Assembly (NCBI GenBank): GCA_009760855.2
Contig: WPIO01000013.1
Location: 6,410,001-6,474,000, forward strand
DNA: 64,000 nt
Direction of reading: 5' to 3'
Source of the DNA: Cristatella mucedo
Lineage: Eukaryota > Bryozoa > Phylactolaemata > Cristatellidae
The notes under the pieces were generated by a model that saw nothing but the letters and a program-made list of their open reading frames with translations, was not told the DNA's origin and ran no database searches. Positions 35,855 through 49,642 of this stretch are shown here, piece by piece. The first letter of the stretch is position 1. Each line of letters starts with the position of its first letter. The translations under genes were made by a program, and so were the position numbers.

Positions 35855-35935
35855 CTTATAATAAGAGTAACACGTTTATGTAATGCTTTTACGGAGCTAA
35901 GTCTCTTAAGGCACCTTATGTTACAGGTAAGGATA
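35855..35935 (-). mobile_element. diverged LINE-A 3' tail
   Basis: Minus strand: stem GGTGCC...GCATTAC with a T/A tail. Weakly conserved. Confidence 0.5.
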
Positions 35936-36144
35936 AGATTGGGTACGTTTGGAGACGCCCTCGAAGCAGTCCTTTGAATCTTATGTGCTGAGTAACTTCA
36001 ACCCTAAGCTGCTAATATGGAAAGTAACACATCACCGCAACCAAGCAACATGATTTATTTAATTTAAGATTTTCCGACCTGGCTTCGATCCTGTGTTCCA
36101 GATTTCGCCGCTATCTCGGACTAGGTGGTTTGACCCAGTGAGCG

Positions 36145-37245
36145 GTTAATAATAATAATAATAATATTGCACTTGATAAAGCGCCCTCAGAGAACTTAAT
36201 CTCTTTCTAGGCGCTTTACATTTGCTGCAAAGTGATACGCAATAGAATAGTAAGTAAAATCATGCTTGAAAAACAAACAAAATGAATAACATGGTTAGGG
36301 GTTACATGCACTGGGTCAGCATGCAAATGTGGTTAGTGGCAGCATGAACAGTGTCAGCACGCATAAGCACATCGAGGACGAATCACAAGGACCCACTAAA
36401 TGCTGTCCTAAATAGGTATGTTTTTAAGTTTCTTTTAAATGTGGTCAAGTCAGGGGATGTTCTGATGCAGGTCGGGAGGGAGTTCCAGGCTGTGGGAGCA
36501 TGCGAGCTAAATGCACGGTCTCCAAAGGATTTAAGGTTTGTACGAGGTATTTCTAGACTGTTGGATTCCGAAAAGCGAGTGGTACGATGCTTTGCCTGAT
36601 GGGGTAGTATATCTGAAAGATAGGCTGGAGCCATAGAATGAAGAGACCTAAAAGTGAGCGACAAAACCTTGAAGTCAATCCGTTGCTTGACTGGTAACCA
36701 GTGCAGGTCGGCGAGAAGTGGAGTAATGTGGCAACTGCGACGCTCACGACAGACAAGCCTAGCTGCAAAGTTTTGCACCAGCTGCAATCGCCTGATCGCA
36801 CATGCTGGTAGGCCAGTAAGCAGTGAGTTGCAGAAGTCGAGACGAGATGTCACGAATGCATGGACCAACTTGGACGTGGTATCCTTATCTAAACAAGCCC
36901 GAATTTTAGCAATGTTATGAAGCTGAAAATAGGCTGATTTGACTGTGGAGCTGATGTGGTCGTCTAACGAGAGGTCGCTTTGGAATATGACACCTAGATT
37001 TCGAGCTGATGCAACTGGAGAAATGCTGGCAGAGCCAATTTTGAAAGTCAGCCTTTCCAATTTCTGAATAACACTAGGTTTGCCCATAACTAGTAAGTTA
37101 GTTTTATCATCGTTTAGTTTTAGAAAATTTGCTGCCATCCATGATCGGATGTCATCAATGCATGCAGCAAGTGAGTTGAGAGAATTTGAGGTGCTCGAAG
37201 GCTGGGAGGGATCAAAGCAAAGGTACAACTGAGTGTCATCCGCAT
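36145..37245 (-). mobile_element. LINE-A 3' half with long open RT frame
   Basis: The frame (37235-36383) runs open from [16 protein letters not shown] through LNDDKTNLLVMG, NLGVIFQSDLSLDDHI and the C-terminus. The copy is young or well preserved. Its 5' side is cut just upstream of the YADD box by a SINE-1; the apparent N-terminus at 37312 (MPRDSSPRPRP) is SINE sequence. Confidence 0.88.
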
Positions 37246-37375
37246 AGAAGCGGTTAAGGTGCTCGGCCAGATCAAGGTCTGGTCGAGGTCGTGGACTCGA
37301 GTCCCGTGGCACATGTGAAGCGCCTGTGTAGAGATTCAGTCCTCTTTGAGCGCTGTGTAGAGTTAGATATTTTGT
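37246..37375 (+). repeat. SINE-1, 5' truncated
   Basis: AGCGGTTAAGGTGCTC, the B-box-like gtggactcgagtcccg and AAGCGCCTGTGTAGAG...GAGCGCTGTGTAG. It abuts the LINE-A. Confidence 0.75.
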
Positions 37376-37469
37376 AGGTGATTATAAAATTTCTACCGCA
37401 CAGAACTAATGGCGACTTAGCAGTGTTTCGCAAAATTCACGTAAGTTAAAAATACTGGATTAGGGACTA

Positions 37470-37875
37470 AATCCCCTCACTGTAGGCCCTGCCGGACTGC
37501 AACCGATCGTCCTGCTCCTCTTGTCTTCCCTCCGTCATCGCTTTCATTTGAACTCGTCACTAAATTTGTCTCCCAGGCTACGAAGGCCGACAAACTTCTT
37601 GACCCTTACACGACAGTTCTCCTTCTGAGGTGCACAGGCTTGGCGCTCCCACTATAACAAACATTTTAAATATGACCCTCCTTACCGATGAAGTCTCCAC
37701 CCTTCTGAAAGCAGCTGTAGTCAGACCACTCATTAAGGAGCCAGCTCTAGATTATTGGAACCTACGCAATTTTTTCCATTCTTATCCGAAACATTTAAGC
37801 AATTGTTCACCCAGCATCATACAACTTCATCAGCTCATCAGATTGTGCCGCCAAGTCGTAATCGGGATTTAAAGC
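37470..37875 (+). mobile_element. decayed LINE RT N-terminal fragment
   Basis: Open frame fragment with TDEVSTLLKAAVVRPLIKEP, the region just before the N-Y-RPVS motif of LINE-A/B RTs. Several changes destroy the following motif. Confidence 0.6.
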
Positions 37876-38149
37876 TTACAATTCCCTAAACACTGCTCTG
37901 CTGTGCGTTCAATTTGACTAGAACAATGTCGGCCGCGATGGAGCCTTTTTGGTAGTTCTACTCGAGCTCTCACTAGTATTTAGCGAAATAAACCCCCAGA
38001 ATTCCGCATCACCTTTTGACGAACCGCTGCTATCGCTGGCTCAATGCTAAGCAGGGTAAGGTCCTACCTCAGTGTGAGACATGTCAGAATGTAGCTGCAA
38101 AACGCCAGTCGGTCATCTTGACCTGACTAACGCCTCCTTATCGTATGGG

Positions 38150-38255
38150 GAAAATTTCTTGGTTATTGCTTCTCTTGCAGCGAGCTGTAAATGGCCTGGA
38201 TGGAGATTTGTCTCTCTTAGGGCGCTGCACAAAGAACTTACTTGTATTGTCATCC
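38150..38255 (+). mobile_element. diverged LINE-A-type 3' tail
   Basis: CTCTTGCAGCGAGCTGTAAATG, TGGAGATTTGTCTCTC and GGGCGCTGCAC. Confidence 0.5.
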
Positions 38256-38599
38256 TTTTGATAACTAAACTGAGCGCTCAGGTGCTGCCAACTGTTCACA
38301 TATGATTGGCTGATTTACTTTCTCTCGCTGCCCATGCGCCCATGGTCCTACTCACAATGAACTCAACTCGAGCGATCAATCCCATGCTCTCTTGAGACCG
38401 TTTGAGCTGCCAACTCCTACTATTGAAAAATTCTGCATATCTGATTACACGTCCCCCTTCGGCATCAGCAATCATTCGCCTGCTAATCGAGAAACCTTGT
38501 ACGAGAAAATGTCTTCCAAGCTCCCTTCTGCTAAACTCGCTCTCTGTCCGACCTGCCCTGGCTCTTGTGGAATGCTACAATGCGACGTTCGTGGATGTT

Positions 38600-38770
38600 C
38601 CGTAAAAGTATACATACTTATATTTGCTTCATTTCTATAGTGCCTTAAGAGAATTTAACCTCGACCCCGGCGCTGTGCACATGCCGAAGGACTGGAGCCC
38701 GCGACCTCGGTCGTTAAAGGCGAGCACCTTTACCTCTGGGCCAAACCAGAGCGCCGAGTTTGCTCCTCTG
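38600..38770 (-). repeat. SINE-1, minus copy
   Basis: Tail TTTCTATAGTGCCTTAAGAG, B-box side ggagcccgcgacctcgg and A-box side cctctgggccaaacc. Confidence 0.75.
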
Positions 38771-39009
38771 ACTTGGCGCAATATAAGCACTCGCCCAGAT
38801 GGCCTCTAGTTTACCATAGATGTTGAACCAGCTAGGAATAGCAGGCACAGGGTTGAAAAAGCGCTCAAAATAGCAGGAGTTGTCCATCGACTGGTATACG
38901 TGGACTATAATAGGTAGCACCCGTCCATATCAGCTAAGGCCAAGTCTAGCTTTTGTAAGAGCGTAGTGGTCTAGGAGGTCGTTTAAATCTAGATTTATTA
39001 TCAACAAGA

Positions 39010-39355
39010 TCGACTGGAGCTCATTCCCGAGGTAGCATCCCATCAAACTTCATTCCTTGCTCTAACTCAATATCCACTTTCAAACCTGCCCTCATTGACC
39101 TCAGCTAAAAGTTCATGTCCTAGTCTGAAAGACTTATAGCCCTCTAAATCATGTAAGTAATTTTCTTCTTGGATGTCTATATTTACTTTTGCCATGCATT
39201 ACTAACATAATACAGTTGTCCTTAACTTATGGTCAACTTAATATCAACAGTTTCCGAAAGACTCATATCAGGCCACTCATTAAAAAGTTGACACTAATTG
39301 ATAAAAATTTAAACAGTTTCCACACATTCTCCCTATAGCTGTTTCCATAAAAACA
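39010..39355 (+). mobile_element. decayed LINE-A RT N-terminal fragment
   Basis: It contains a segment equivalent to 50030-50900 (CTCATTGACCTCAGCTAAAAG, THIRPLIKKLTLIDKNL) without the SPIN insertion found there. All frames are broken. Confidence 0.6.
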
Positions 39356-39364
39356 CAACAATAA

Positions 39365-40050
39365 TTATGATAATTAAAATAATAAGAAGAAATGTATAAG
39401 GCGCCATAAAAAAAAACTTGATTTATGTCTAGCTACTTCGCAGATGCTGTAAGGGAAGGCAAGTCAATATGGCTAGTGATAAAATGCAGAGCGTCAGCAC
39501 GTGTTATCACACAAAGGACACTGGACATCGAACCTAGAAATGCTGTCAGGAAAAGGAGATATGCTATCAGGAACAGGTTTGTTTTTGGATTTTTTAAATG
39601 TCATCAAGTCAAGGGATGTCGTGCCGTCAATCGAGAGTTAGAGGCTATGGGAGCACACGACGAACTGAAGGCATGGTCTGCAAAGGATTTGAGGTTGCTT
39701 CGAGGCACAACCAGACGACTTGAGTCAGAAGGGTGGTGGTACGATGTCTGGCCTGATTAGAAAGTTGTTTGGATAGATGGGCTAGAGCAAAAGAGCAAAG
39801 TTTCATGAAAGTGAATGAGAAAACCTAAAGTCGATATGTTGCTCGATGTGTAGCCAGTGTAGCTAGATGAGAATTAATGTTATGCGGCAACTGAGACGTT
39901 CACGACAAACAAGCCTAGCAGCTAAGTTTGGCACCAAATGTAAGCGCCTTATTACACAGGCCGGAAGACGTGCAAGCAGTGAGTTACTGCAATGAGTAGT
40001 TTAAGACCAACTCGACATGTATATCAAAGATTGAAAATTAGCACCTACGA
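39365..40050 (-). mobile_element. strongly diverged LINE-A 3' half
   Basis: The minus strand retains the order of the LINE-A 3' half (GCCTAGCAGCTAAGTTTGGC on plus, equivalent to LAAKFGT), but with many substitutions and gaps. Confidence 0.65.
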
Positions 40051-40054
40051 TCCA

Positions 40055-41215
40055 TTCAGGCTTTAGAGCAAATCACTCCACCTTCAGTACTGCTGCAAGT
40101 GTATCGCGACCTTCTCAGAAATGCTGACTTAGATCTTAGTCCCTTAGTTCTTTCTGCTTTCTCTCAGTAGTGCTTGACACAATTGATTACCGAGTTACTT
40201 CTTGGCCGCCTATTGTCTTGCGTGCATTGTGTAGTAGAGACTGTACTGCAATATTGTCTGATTTAACAGCATCTTTTTGTATAGCGGCAGAAGAGCCGTA
40301 ACGACTTTCACCACCGCTTGCAGTTGGCAATAAAGGATTGCCCACTGCAAGATTCGAACCCGCGACCTCAGTAGTGAAGAACGAGCACCTTAGCTCCTTG
40401 GCTCTCACGGCTCAGTTACCCTCAAATGGGCTTCGGCTAGCATGTCTCTGGTAGTCTCTGCACGGAATCTGGGTGCCCTGTTCTGAAATGACCTCAGCTG
40501 CTAAACAGCCCAGTCTGCACGATTTTAGCTACGTAACACTGGCAAAATTCGGCCTTGCTTAAGTAAAGATATCTCAGCCAAGCCGGCTCATGCATTTATG
40601 ATATCCCATTTATACTTCTGCAACTAGCTAGAGAGTACATCCAGGTCTTCCTGTCTATTTGATAAGACGCTTAAAGTTTACCCGAAACTCTGCAGTTAGG
40701 CACGTGTCGGTCGTTAATTGGCAACTGACACATTTCATCACTTTTCACCGATTTGCAATGAACCCTGTCAAGCATTGTATCGCTTTAAAAAGAATCACTC
40801 ATCTTTAGGTCCCTTCATGTTCTGGCTTTGATATATCTATCTGAGTTGCTCTTAACCAGGCTTCGTATTGCACCACAGCAGCTCCACTTATCGTGGTTGT
40901 TTGGTCATACCTTTAACTAACTTACGATTCTGTGGAGACCCGAACTTTCAGTTCCTGCGCTCTCCACAAAGCTGGGAACTCACTACCGACACTGGCGTCA
41001 CGACGTCCCCTGACTTCAAGACGTTAAAAAGAAGCTGAGAGCGAACCAGTTCCTCATAAGCTTTTCTTCGTTTGCGCCAGTTGTCCTTTTCGTGCTATCG
41101 CATGCTGAAATTGCCGGTTATGAATAACCAATTGGCGTGCTTCCTTCTTTGCACATGCGAAGTGACTGCAAGGAGGCTTATCTCTTGTAGGGCGCTATCT
41201 AAATTTAGCATCATT
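40055..41215 (+). mobile_element. diverged LINE-A, interrupted by SINE-2
   Basis: Starts at the codons for SGFRANHST-like (GGCTTTAGAGCAAATCACTC), passes LDTIDYRVTSW and, after a SINE at 40255-40425, continues to a 3' stem (GCGAAGTGACTGC...GGGCGCTATCTAAAT). Inactive. Confidence 0.75.
40255..40425 (-). repeat. SINE-2, minus copy inside LINE-A
   Basis: TTTTTGTATAGCGGCAGAAG, CGCTTGCAGTTGGCAATAAAG, the B-box side gattcgaacccgcg and the A-box side cttagctccttgg. Confidence 0.8.
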
Positions 41216-42366
41216 AGTTCTGTTAAGAACGCATGCATCTCATTATTCGCTGCGGTGCACTTGTGACGGTGCACGGGCTGAGAGAGAAATGGCGAGCCCA
41301 TCGAATGCTATGAAAGAGCGCGCCCAGCCATTCGTGGAGAGCCGCCATTCCCAGCCTCTTCCCATCTAGTTTTTTTTTCATTTCTAAACTACTTGATTCA
41401 ATGACGCTTTGTGAACAAAATTGCTGCGAACGTCTTTCGCATGCGGCCCTGTTTTTTCGCTCGTGCCGCCACTTGACTCACCGGCACCAGTCCGGTCGGT
41501 CCGGTCTGGCGGAGCTTAACCAAAGTCTGCCCACAGGGCGCATGCGTGCTCGAGGTCGAGGAGCTGGCGCAGCCGCCGCCGCCGCTGTGGCGGCCGTAAT
41601 AGCTGGCTGCCGTAGAAGGTAGCGTAATGAGATGACACGGGCAGGTCCTTGGCTAATTGCCCGCCGAAGCCGAGGGCGTTGCAACGGCGGCCACCCGTGC
41701 GCGGTAGCGGCTAATTGCAGCTTGCACGTGGCGCGCGGCCCGCATTGATACCGGAGCAGCGCTTACAGTGGGTGAAAGCAGGGATCGAGTGACGTCACAT
41801 CGCCACTACTATCTATCGCTACCTCCGTCATCGCTACTACTCATCATCATCGCTACTACTATCGCTACCTCCGTCTGCTTTTCGAATTATGTGTGCCCGC
41901 ATGTAGACAACGGTGTACGCGGGACTAGGCATGCAGGCGTAGTATCCGTGCATAGCACGCACATACATATTTAGGAATGTTAAGTATTTGCATTGCACAT
42001 ACAATATAGATATGCTGGAATAGCGGCGTGCTTAATGTGCCGGATTATGACTAGTATTCATAATTCGTGGTTCTTCAATTATAACAGCTAGGCACGGACA
42101 ATCCGACAATCCCGAGGCCTAATACAAGTAGAAGGCGTGTAACCGTGTAATTGTGGCTGACAATTGTGGTCCCGGAGTGTGGCCAGTTACTGCCAGTTAC
42201 CTGCGTGCATTGGTGCAGCGCCAACAAGTCGCTCGCCATGGTAAGAGGTTCTTGGCTTCACCGATATTAGTCGAGTGTCAGCTGAGACTATCAACGTTAC
42301 GAGCGCTTCGTTTGCATCTTAGTTCTGTCCGGAGGCGGAAGCCGCTTACCAAGGTTTGTAACAAAG
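41216..42366. other. CpG-enriched segment then unique sequence
   Basis: Bases 41400-41780 are GC-rich with many CpG. There is a short GAT/CAT-rich patch near 41815-41860. No gene model is supported. Confidence 0.45.

Positions 42367-42436
<70 letters not shown>
42367..42436 (+). repeat. (TA)n(TG)n microsatellite
   Basis: About 20 bp of TA followed by about 48 bp of TG. Confidence 0.97.
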
Positions 42437-42438
<2 letters not shown>

Positions 42439-42779
42439 GTTGAATTGGATGAGGACACGCCCTGCATACCTGTCATGTACGAATACATATTGTCTATAAT
42501 TGTATTTATGATTACATTGCTTTTATGTATTGCATTTATGGGTACTTGTATTAATATAATCGAGACTGCACGAACCATTCGGACAGAGTGGATTGTTGAT
42601 GTATCTTCTGCAGGGCTCTCAAAGCCTCCGGGACTTAAGGTGCACTTGCAGCGGACGGCAGCATAAGCTATGCTCCCCGCTTCTGCTGCTGGAGACCTCG
42701 TCAGTCGTGGATGCTGTACACCTTTTTGATTTAGCAGATTTTTACTGCGCCCTCTGGCGAGAGTTTAGCTTGAATCCGT

Positions 42780-44220
42780 GTACGCTAGCAATTACGCCTC
42801 TGGTAGCCCAGCAGGACTGTGCCAACTCCGACCGGCTGCGTCGGTCGCGTCGAGCGAGCGAGCGACGCCGCTCGCTCGCCTAGCCCGGGGATTGGCAGTG
42901 CGCCGTGTCGACTTTCGAGAAAAGCCGCTTAAAAAAAGCCCGGCTGCCCAGTCGGAGGGTTCGCGAGCGGATCAATCCAGCCGGGGCCTCGTCACTCGGC
43001 CGAGCTGGATTAATCCGCTTGCAATCCAGCTGACCCCGCTCTGTGCCTCGCCCGCGCGAGCGATGCGACCCGACAGCCGAGCAGGGCCTTTGTGGTCCCG
43101 AGGGGCTTTGCCCTGCGCAGCGGCTGCTGCTGCTTCGCAGCAGAATTAGGAAGAACTTGAGGGGAGCGCTGCTTGTACGAAAAGCCAGCGCCAGCCGCTG
43201 GCATGAGCAGAGAGGCGTAAATACGCAAAAGAAATGGTGTTGACAGTCAGTAGTGCCAATTCGGGGCGCTAAGCACAGAGACCAGGGCCTGCTGCTGTGT
43301 GGGGTTTGCAGTACTGGGCCGTGATAGCCCAGGAGGTAAAGTGCTCGCTCTTCACGACCGAGGTCGTGGGTTCGAATCCCGCAGTTGGCGATTATTTGCA
43401 CGCGGCGGCCATAGCCGTTTAGGCTCTTGTGCATGCAATCAAAGTATCCACTAGCCGCGCAGCCTTGCGAACGAACCGCTCAGGTGCGACTCCGGCAGCG
43501 ACTTGCATTTCGGGGACGGAAGCGAACCGTGCAGAGTAGGCTCGCCGCTCCGGCCGCTAGCGTCGCTCGCAGGGCGGCTGCTGACGAAGCTGTCCGACGT
43601 CTCACGAGACTGCAGCCTGGCTCGGTCACGACGCGAGTCGCGGAGCGTCAGAGACAGCGAAGCGCTCTGCGTGCGGACGCCGAGGCGCTTGCGACCGTCG
43701 TCCGCTCGAGCGGTTTCTTTGTCAACTCTCGCCATTCTCTAAGAGAATTGAAACCACCATCAAGATTTCGAAACAGCGAGCGAGGCTGATGGGCGCGCGA
43801 GCACCCGTGATTCGGCCGCACGCCTCAGCTCGAGTCAGAGCCATCGCCGCCGCAGCTGACGTTCGTCGAAGTTCGTCGAACGTCAGCTGCTCCAGGGTGG
43901 AAGGAGCGCCGAGTACGCGGGACTCCGGTAGCTAGCTTCCGGTAGTTAGCTTCCGGTGCTTTTGGTGACAACGGTTAACGGAGTGCGTTTAGCGCGTCGG
44001 TTAAGGATGCGCTAATGCTCGGACACGTCTCGCGATGGAGGCGGCATAAGCGGGCCACGTGCAGACTAAGCCTGCACGTGACCCGAATAATTCGCTCTTT
44101 TTCTTCCACCGCGGCCCACTCGCCTCCCTCCCGGGCGAGCTAAAGGTGACCGATTTATGAGGAGCAGACGGGATTAGTTTCCGGAAGGTGACGGGAAAGT
44201 GACAGCTTAATCCAGATGCA
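42780..44220. promoter_or_regulatory. CpG island with hairpins
   Basis: High GC and CpG density over 1.4 kb with no LINE. Hairpins: 42967-42981 with 43004-43018 (14 of 15 paired), and 43852-43865 with 43877-43890 (14 bp). It may be a promoter region, but no first exon is clear. Long ORFs on both strands are GC artefacts. Confidence 0.45.
43318..43445 (+). repeat. SINE-2, plus copy in CpG island
   Basis: A box (tgatagcccaggaggtaaagtg), B box (gggttcgaatcccg) and body GCCATAGCCGTTTAGGC. It resembles a tRNA but lacks a closing acceptor stem. Confidence 0.75.
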
Positions 44221-44534
44221 GTATTTTTTTAGGCGACGAACTCGGCAGCTTGCCAGTCAGTAGGCCGCTTAGTACGAATAATCCTGCCGCTCGCTCGAAA
44301 GCTCGCGCTGCCGCTCGCTCAGCCCGATGACTGCCACAGCGACTGCCGTCGCTGTGGCAGTCGCTGCTGACCAACAGCGACGCTTGTCCTGACTGACGAG
44401 ACGTTGACCAATTGCGGTGCAAACTACACGGTCGCGACGTCACAGCAGCGACTGCTGCGGCGGTCGGTAGCAGCCTAGCGCCCCTTCGTGGAGCAGCGAG
44501 TCGATGCATGCAGCAGGGGCAGCATCTGTCACTC

Positions 44535-46254
<1,720 letters not shown>

Positions 46255-46525
46255 GCAATAAACTGTCTGCACCTATTTATGACAGCATGTAGTGGGTCTC
46301 TGCGATTTGTCCTTTATGTGCTTATGCGTGCTGACACTGCATGCTGCCACTAACCACACTTGCATGCAGACCTTGTGCATGTTACCCCTAGCCATGTTAT
46401 TCATGTTGTTTATCAAGCATGATTCCACTCGCCATTCAATCGTGTTTCCTTTGCAGCAAATGTAAAGCGCCTAGAAAGAGATTGAGTTTTACAAGGGCGC
46501 TTTATCAAGTGTATTAATATTATAA
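46255..46525 (+). mobile_element. LINE-A 3' end fragment
   Basis: TATTTATGACAGCATGTAGTG, the TGCATGTTACCCCTAGCC block, TTGCAGCAAATGTAAAGCGC, CTAGAAAGAGATTGAG and GGGCGCTTTATCAAGTG. Confidence 0.87.
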
Positions 46526-46802
46526 TCCTATAGTCGCATTATCACGAATAATAACTAACCGCTATAATTCGGCTGGCTTAACTGGCGGCGCCGTTGCACT
46601 ATACATACGGCTGTTGTGTTATGACATTGCTTGAGATTATTTGTGGTTCCTGAATTATTATGGCTGCGAACCGGATATGCCTTAATGTATGTTTAGACGA
46701 CACACCCAATTAGTTGTACTTTAAGCTCGGACCCTACGAGTTTTACTTTTAGCTTCCGAGTGAATTGTTGGCTACGCCCGTTGTGCTGTGCACAGGTGCC
46801 TC

Positions 46803-46965
46803 TCAGTGCCTCTAAGCGACCAGACCGGTTTACATCAACGCCACGTCGGTCGGACTTGTTATACTGACCTGTCAGTGCCTCTCTAAGTGACCAGACCGGT
46901 CTACATCAACGCCACGTCGGTCGGACTTGCCAAGTCGGACGGACTTGTTACACTGACAGGCGCTC
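46803..46965 (+). repeat. two-copy tandem duplication, about 69 bp
   Basis: TCAGTGCCTCT, AAGCGACCAGACCGG and ATCAACGCCACGTCGGTCGG occur twice (46803 and 46872 starts). The second copy carries an extra short internal duplication of the GTCGGACGGACTTG part. Confidence 0.85.
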
Positions 46966-47168
46966 AGTATTGCTTCTGCCGTGCTCTGCTACCGTCGATG
47001 TACGTCCGTATTTCGAGGGCGCAAATGCGACTCGCTGTGCCGCGCTCCAGGTTCAGCAATATTTGTCACGTGTCTCCATGGAGTATTAGACCGTTATATA
47101 TTAGTTGGATATTGGTTAGTGCGGAAGCCGCTACGCCGAATTTGTAACACTGCGTGCTCGGTGCTCAT

Positions 47169-47206
47169 GCATACACTGCATCGATATACATCGATGCAGT
47201 GTATGC
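47169..47206. repeat. perfect 17-bp inverted repeat (hairpin)
   Basis: Arms 47169-47185 and 47190-47206 are perfectly complementary around a 4-nt loop (ATAC). Outside, a mismatch is followed by two more pairs. Confidence 0.9.
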
Positions 47207-47584
47207 GTGCGCAGCGGGCCATCTACCGCCCATACGCGAACAAACACTTGCTCTACTTCAGATTTTCCAGTCTCATTTCTATTCGGTGTTATATAAAGAG
47301 GCCTCTTTCTCGTGCGGGTAATTTTAAAATTCCTTTAGCTGAACCAGCTGAGCCCACGCGTGCCCATCGTTGCACATTTGAGCTGATTCGTTTTCTCTCG
47401 CGGCTCTCGCACGCGACTTTGCTCGCAACAAAGATCGCACTCTTGATCCACTTCTGTGTAAGAAATTGTCGGAGGGACGCGAAACCTTGAGACTCGCGAT
47501 ATTAAAGTTGTCCTGAAATCTGATGTGGCTTCCTCTCAAGCCACTTCTGCTCGCAATCCTTTTACTGACCTGACAATCTTCTCT

Positions 47585-47690
47585 GTGGTGGAAAGCTACT
47601 CCTTTGTAGCAAATGCAAAGCGCCTAGAAAGAGATTGAGCTCTCTGAGGGCGCTTTGTCGAGTGAATTAGTATTATTAATGTTATTATTG
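47585..47690 (+). mobile_element. LINE-A 3' tail fragment
   Basis: TTTGTAGCAAATGCAAAGCG, CTAGAAAGAGATTGAG, GGGCGCTTTGTCGAGTG and (ATT)n. Confidence 0.82.
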
Positions 47691-47764
47691 TTACAGCAGG
47701 CAGGACGCATGACGATGGTCTAAATGGCGTTTGCGTCTCTGATTTCGAACAATATAGCCCTCTC

Positions 47765-49642
47765 CTAGCCTGTGGTTTTCTGTAGGCGCTAAAAGAGCTA
47801 GGACGGCTAAGCTCAAGTCTGATTAAGCATACACAAGGTCAAGGCCGACCGTCTGTCCACTCGCATACTAGAGCCGATGTTTCTGCCTGTGATGTGGCTG
47901 CCTTAATATGGTCTAGCAAAAAGAGCTCGTCTCCTGAAGACCCTATACCTTTATCCCTGTGGTCTTCACTTGCAGACCAACTTAGCCCTGCCATAACCAA
48001 GGTTTTTAATGCTTCTTTGGGAAAAGGGGTCGTCCCCAAGTCCTTCAAACCGGCAATCGTTAGACCTATTCTTAAAAAGCCTGGATTAGACACAGAGGTC
48101 CTAGCAAACTATCGTCCAGTTTCCCTTCTTCCGTTCTTATCAAAGATTCTTGAAAAAATTGTTGCTAAGCAGCTAGTTGAACATATTGAAAATAATGGAA
48201 TGTCAGAAACATTTCAATCGGGGTTCAAGAGGCAGCACTCAACTGAAACTGCTCTCCTCCGTGTTAACAATGACATTCTACGTGGCAACGACGATGGGAA
48301 TGTCACTGCCCTAGCTCTGCTAGATCTGTCTGCTGCCTTCGACACCATTGATCACGAAGTTCTGCTTGAACGATTGAGAACAACGATCGGTCTGGCAGAC
48401 GAAGCACTGGCGTGGTTTAAATCATACTTGTCTGATCGTGTTCAATCCTTGTCGTGAGGGGGTCATGTCTCAGACATGAGAAGGGTCACCTGTGGAGTCC
48501 CTCAAGGGTCTGCACTCATTCCCTTGCTGTTCTCCATTTATACACAACCTCTGGGAAAAGTGATTAAGGCCCATGGAATAGGATATCACTTCTATGCTGA
48601 CGATACTCAGTTGTATTTGTCATTTAAACCGTCGGAATCTGCTGCAGCAACTGAGAAACTGAATGCTTTCCTTGCCGATATTCGATCCTGGATGTCGGAA
48701 AACTTCCTGAAATTAAATGACGATAAAACCGAACTGCTTCTCATAGGACACCCTAAGCGCGTAGCTGGATTAACAGGCTTTGCTGTTCTAATAGGTGATG
48801 CTATTGTGTGACCTTCACCACGTGCTCGTAATCTAGGTGTCGTGTTCGACAGCTGCTTCAATTTCAAAAGCTTCATTCAGAAGACTGCCTCTACAGCTAG
48901 CCATCACATCCGATCCCTATCCAAGATTAGAAGCTGTCTCCCACAGTGGCTTGTAAAAAATTTAACTAGCTCTTTGTTCTGTCTCGGCTTGATTATTGTA
49001 ATTCCCTTTTGGCTGGGCTGCCAAAGAAAGCTATTATGCCACTACAGCGGACTATGAATATGGCTGCAAGGCTGATATTCAAGTCCCAGCGGTTTGAGCA
49101 CGTGTCACCTCTGCTGAAAGAGCTAGGATGGTTGCCGGTTGAGCAAAAGATACAGAGCAAAGTTCATACGCTGACCCACAAGGCCCGCCACGGCTTGGCT
49201 CCTTCGTACCTAGCTGAACTGCTGCATCAGTTTCAGCCTGTTTGCGCCCTCAGGTCCTGTGTGGACAATAAATTAGCTGTCCCATTCCTCCGCTTAAAAA
49301 CAGTTGGCGACAGAAGCTTTAGCTCTGCAGGTCCTAGACTGTGGAACTCGCTTCCACAATTCTTACGCAACGACATCTACTCTCCAACTGCCGACTATGG
49401 CACATCTTTTTCAGCGGTCCTGAACTGCTACTTCTATGCTACTCACTACCTCAACTGCTCTCCTGACTCTGCTATGCTTCCCACTTTCTCTTTGTTGCGT
49501 GAGACGAAGTCTGTCTGTTGGCTACCGAATGCGTACCGAAAGCCGCTTAGGCTGTGAGTGCGCTATACAAAACTCTCCTGCGTAACACCCACATGGTCTT
49601 TATGACTTTGTGGAGTTACTGACGGAGATACATTACATTAGT
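47765..49642 (+). pseudogene. LINE-B, nearly intact RT region
   Basis: The best LINE-B copy. Frame 47894-48457 reads LANYRPVSLLPFLSKILEK and AALALLDLSAAFDTIDHE-type motifs, then a TGA at 48455; 48476-48811 continues in frame with [17 protein letters not shown] and the catalytic-type [12 protein letters not shown], then TGA near 48809. A frameshift lies near 49000, after which 49009-49557 gives the RT C-terminus (LLKELGWLPVEQKIQSKV, RLWNSLPQFL). It ends GAGTTACTGACGGAGATACATT. Two stops and one frameshift inactivate it. No endonuclease is present, so it is 5' truncated. Confidence 0.87.

Noticed and set aside
36383-37312. 309-aa protein starting MPRDSSPRPRP
   Set aside because: The start lies in SINE-1 sequence and the rest is LINE-A RT; an accidental fusion frame at an insertion boundary.
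43318-43395. Possible genuine tRNA gene
   Set aside because: It has A- and B-box-like parts, but no closing acceptor stem and a SINE-2 body directly behind. Several relatives in the window behave the same way.
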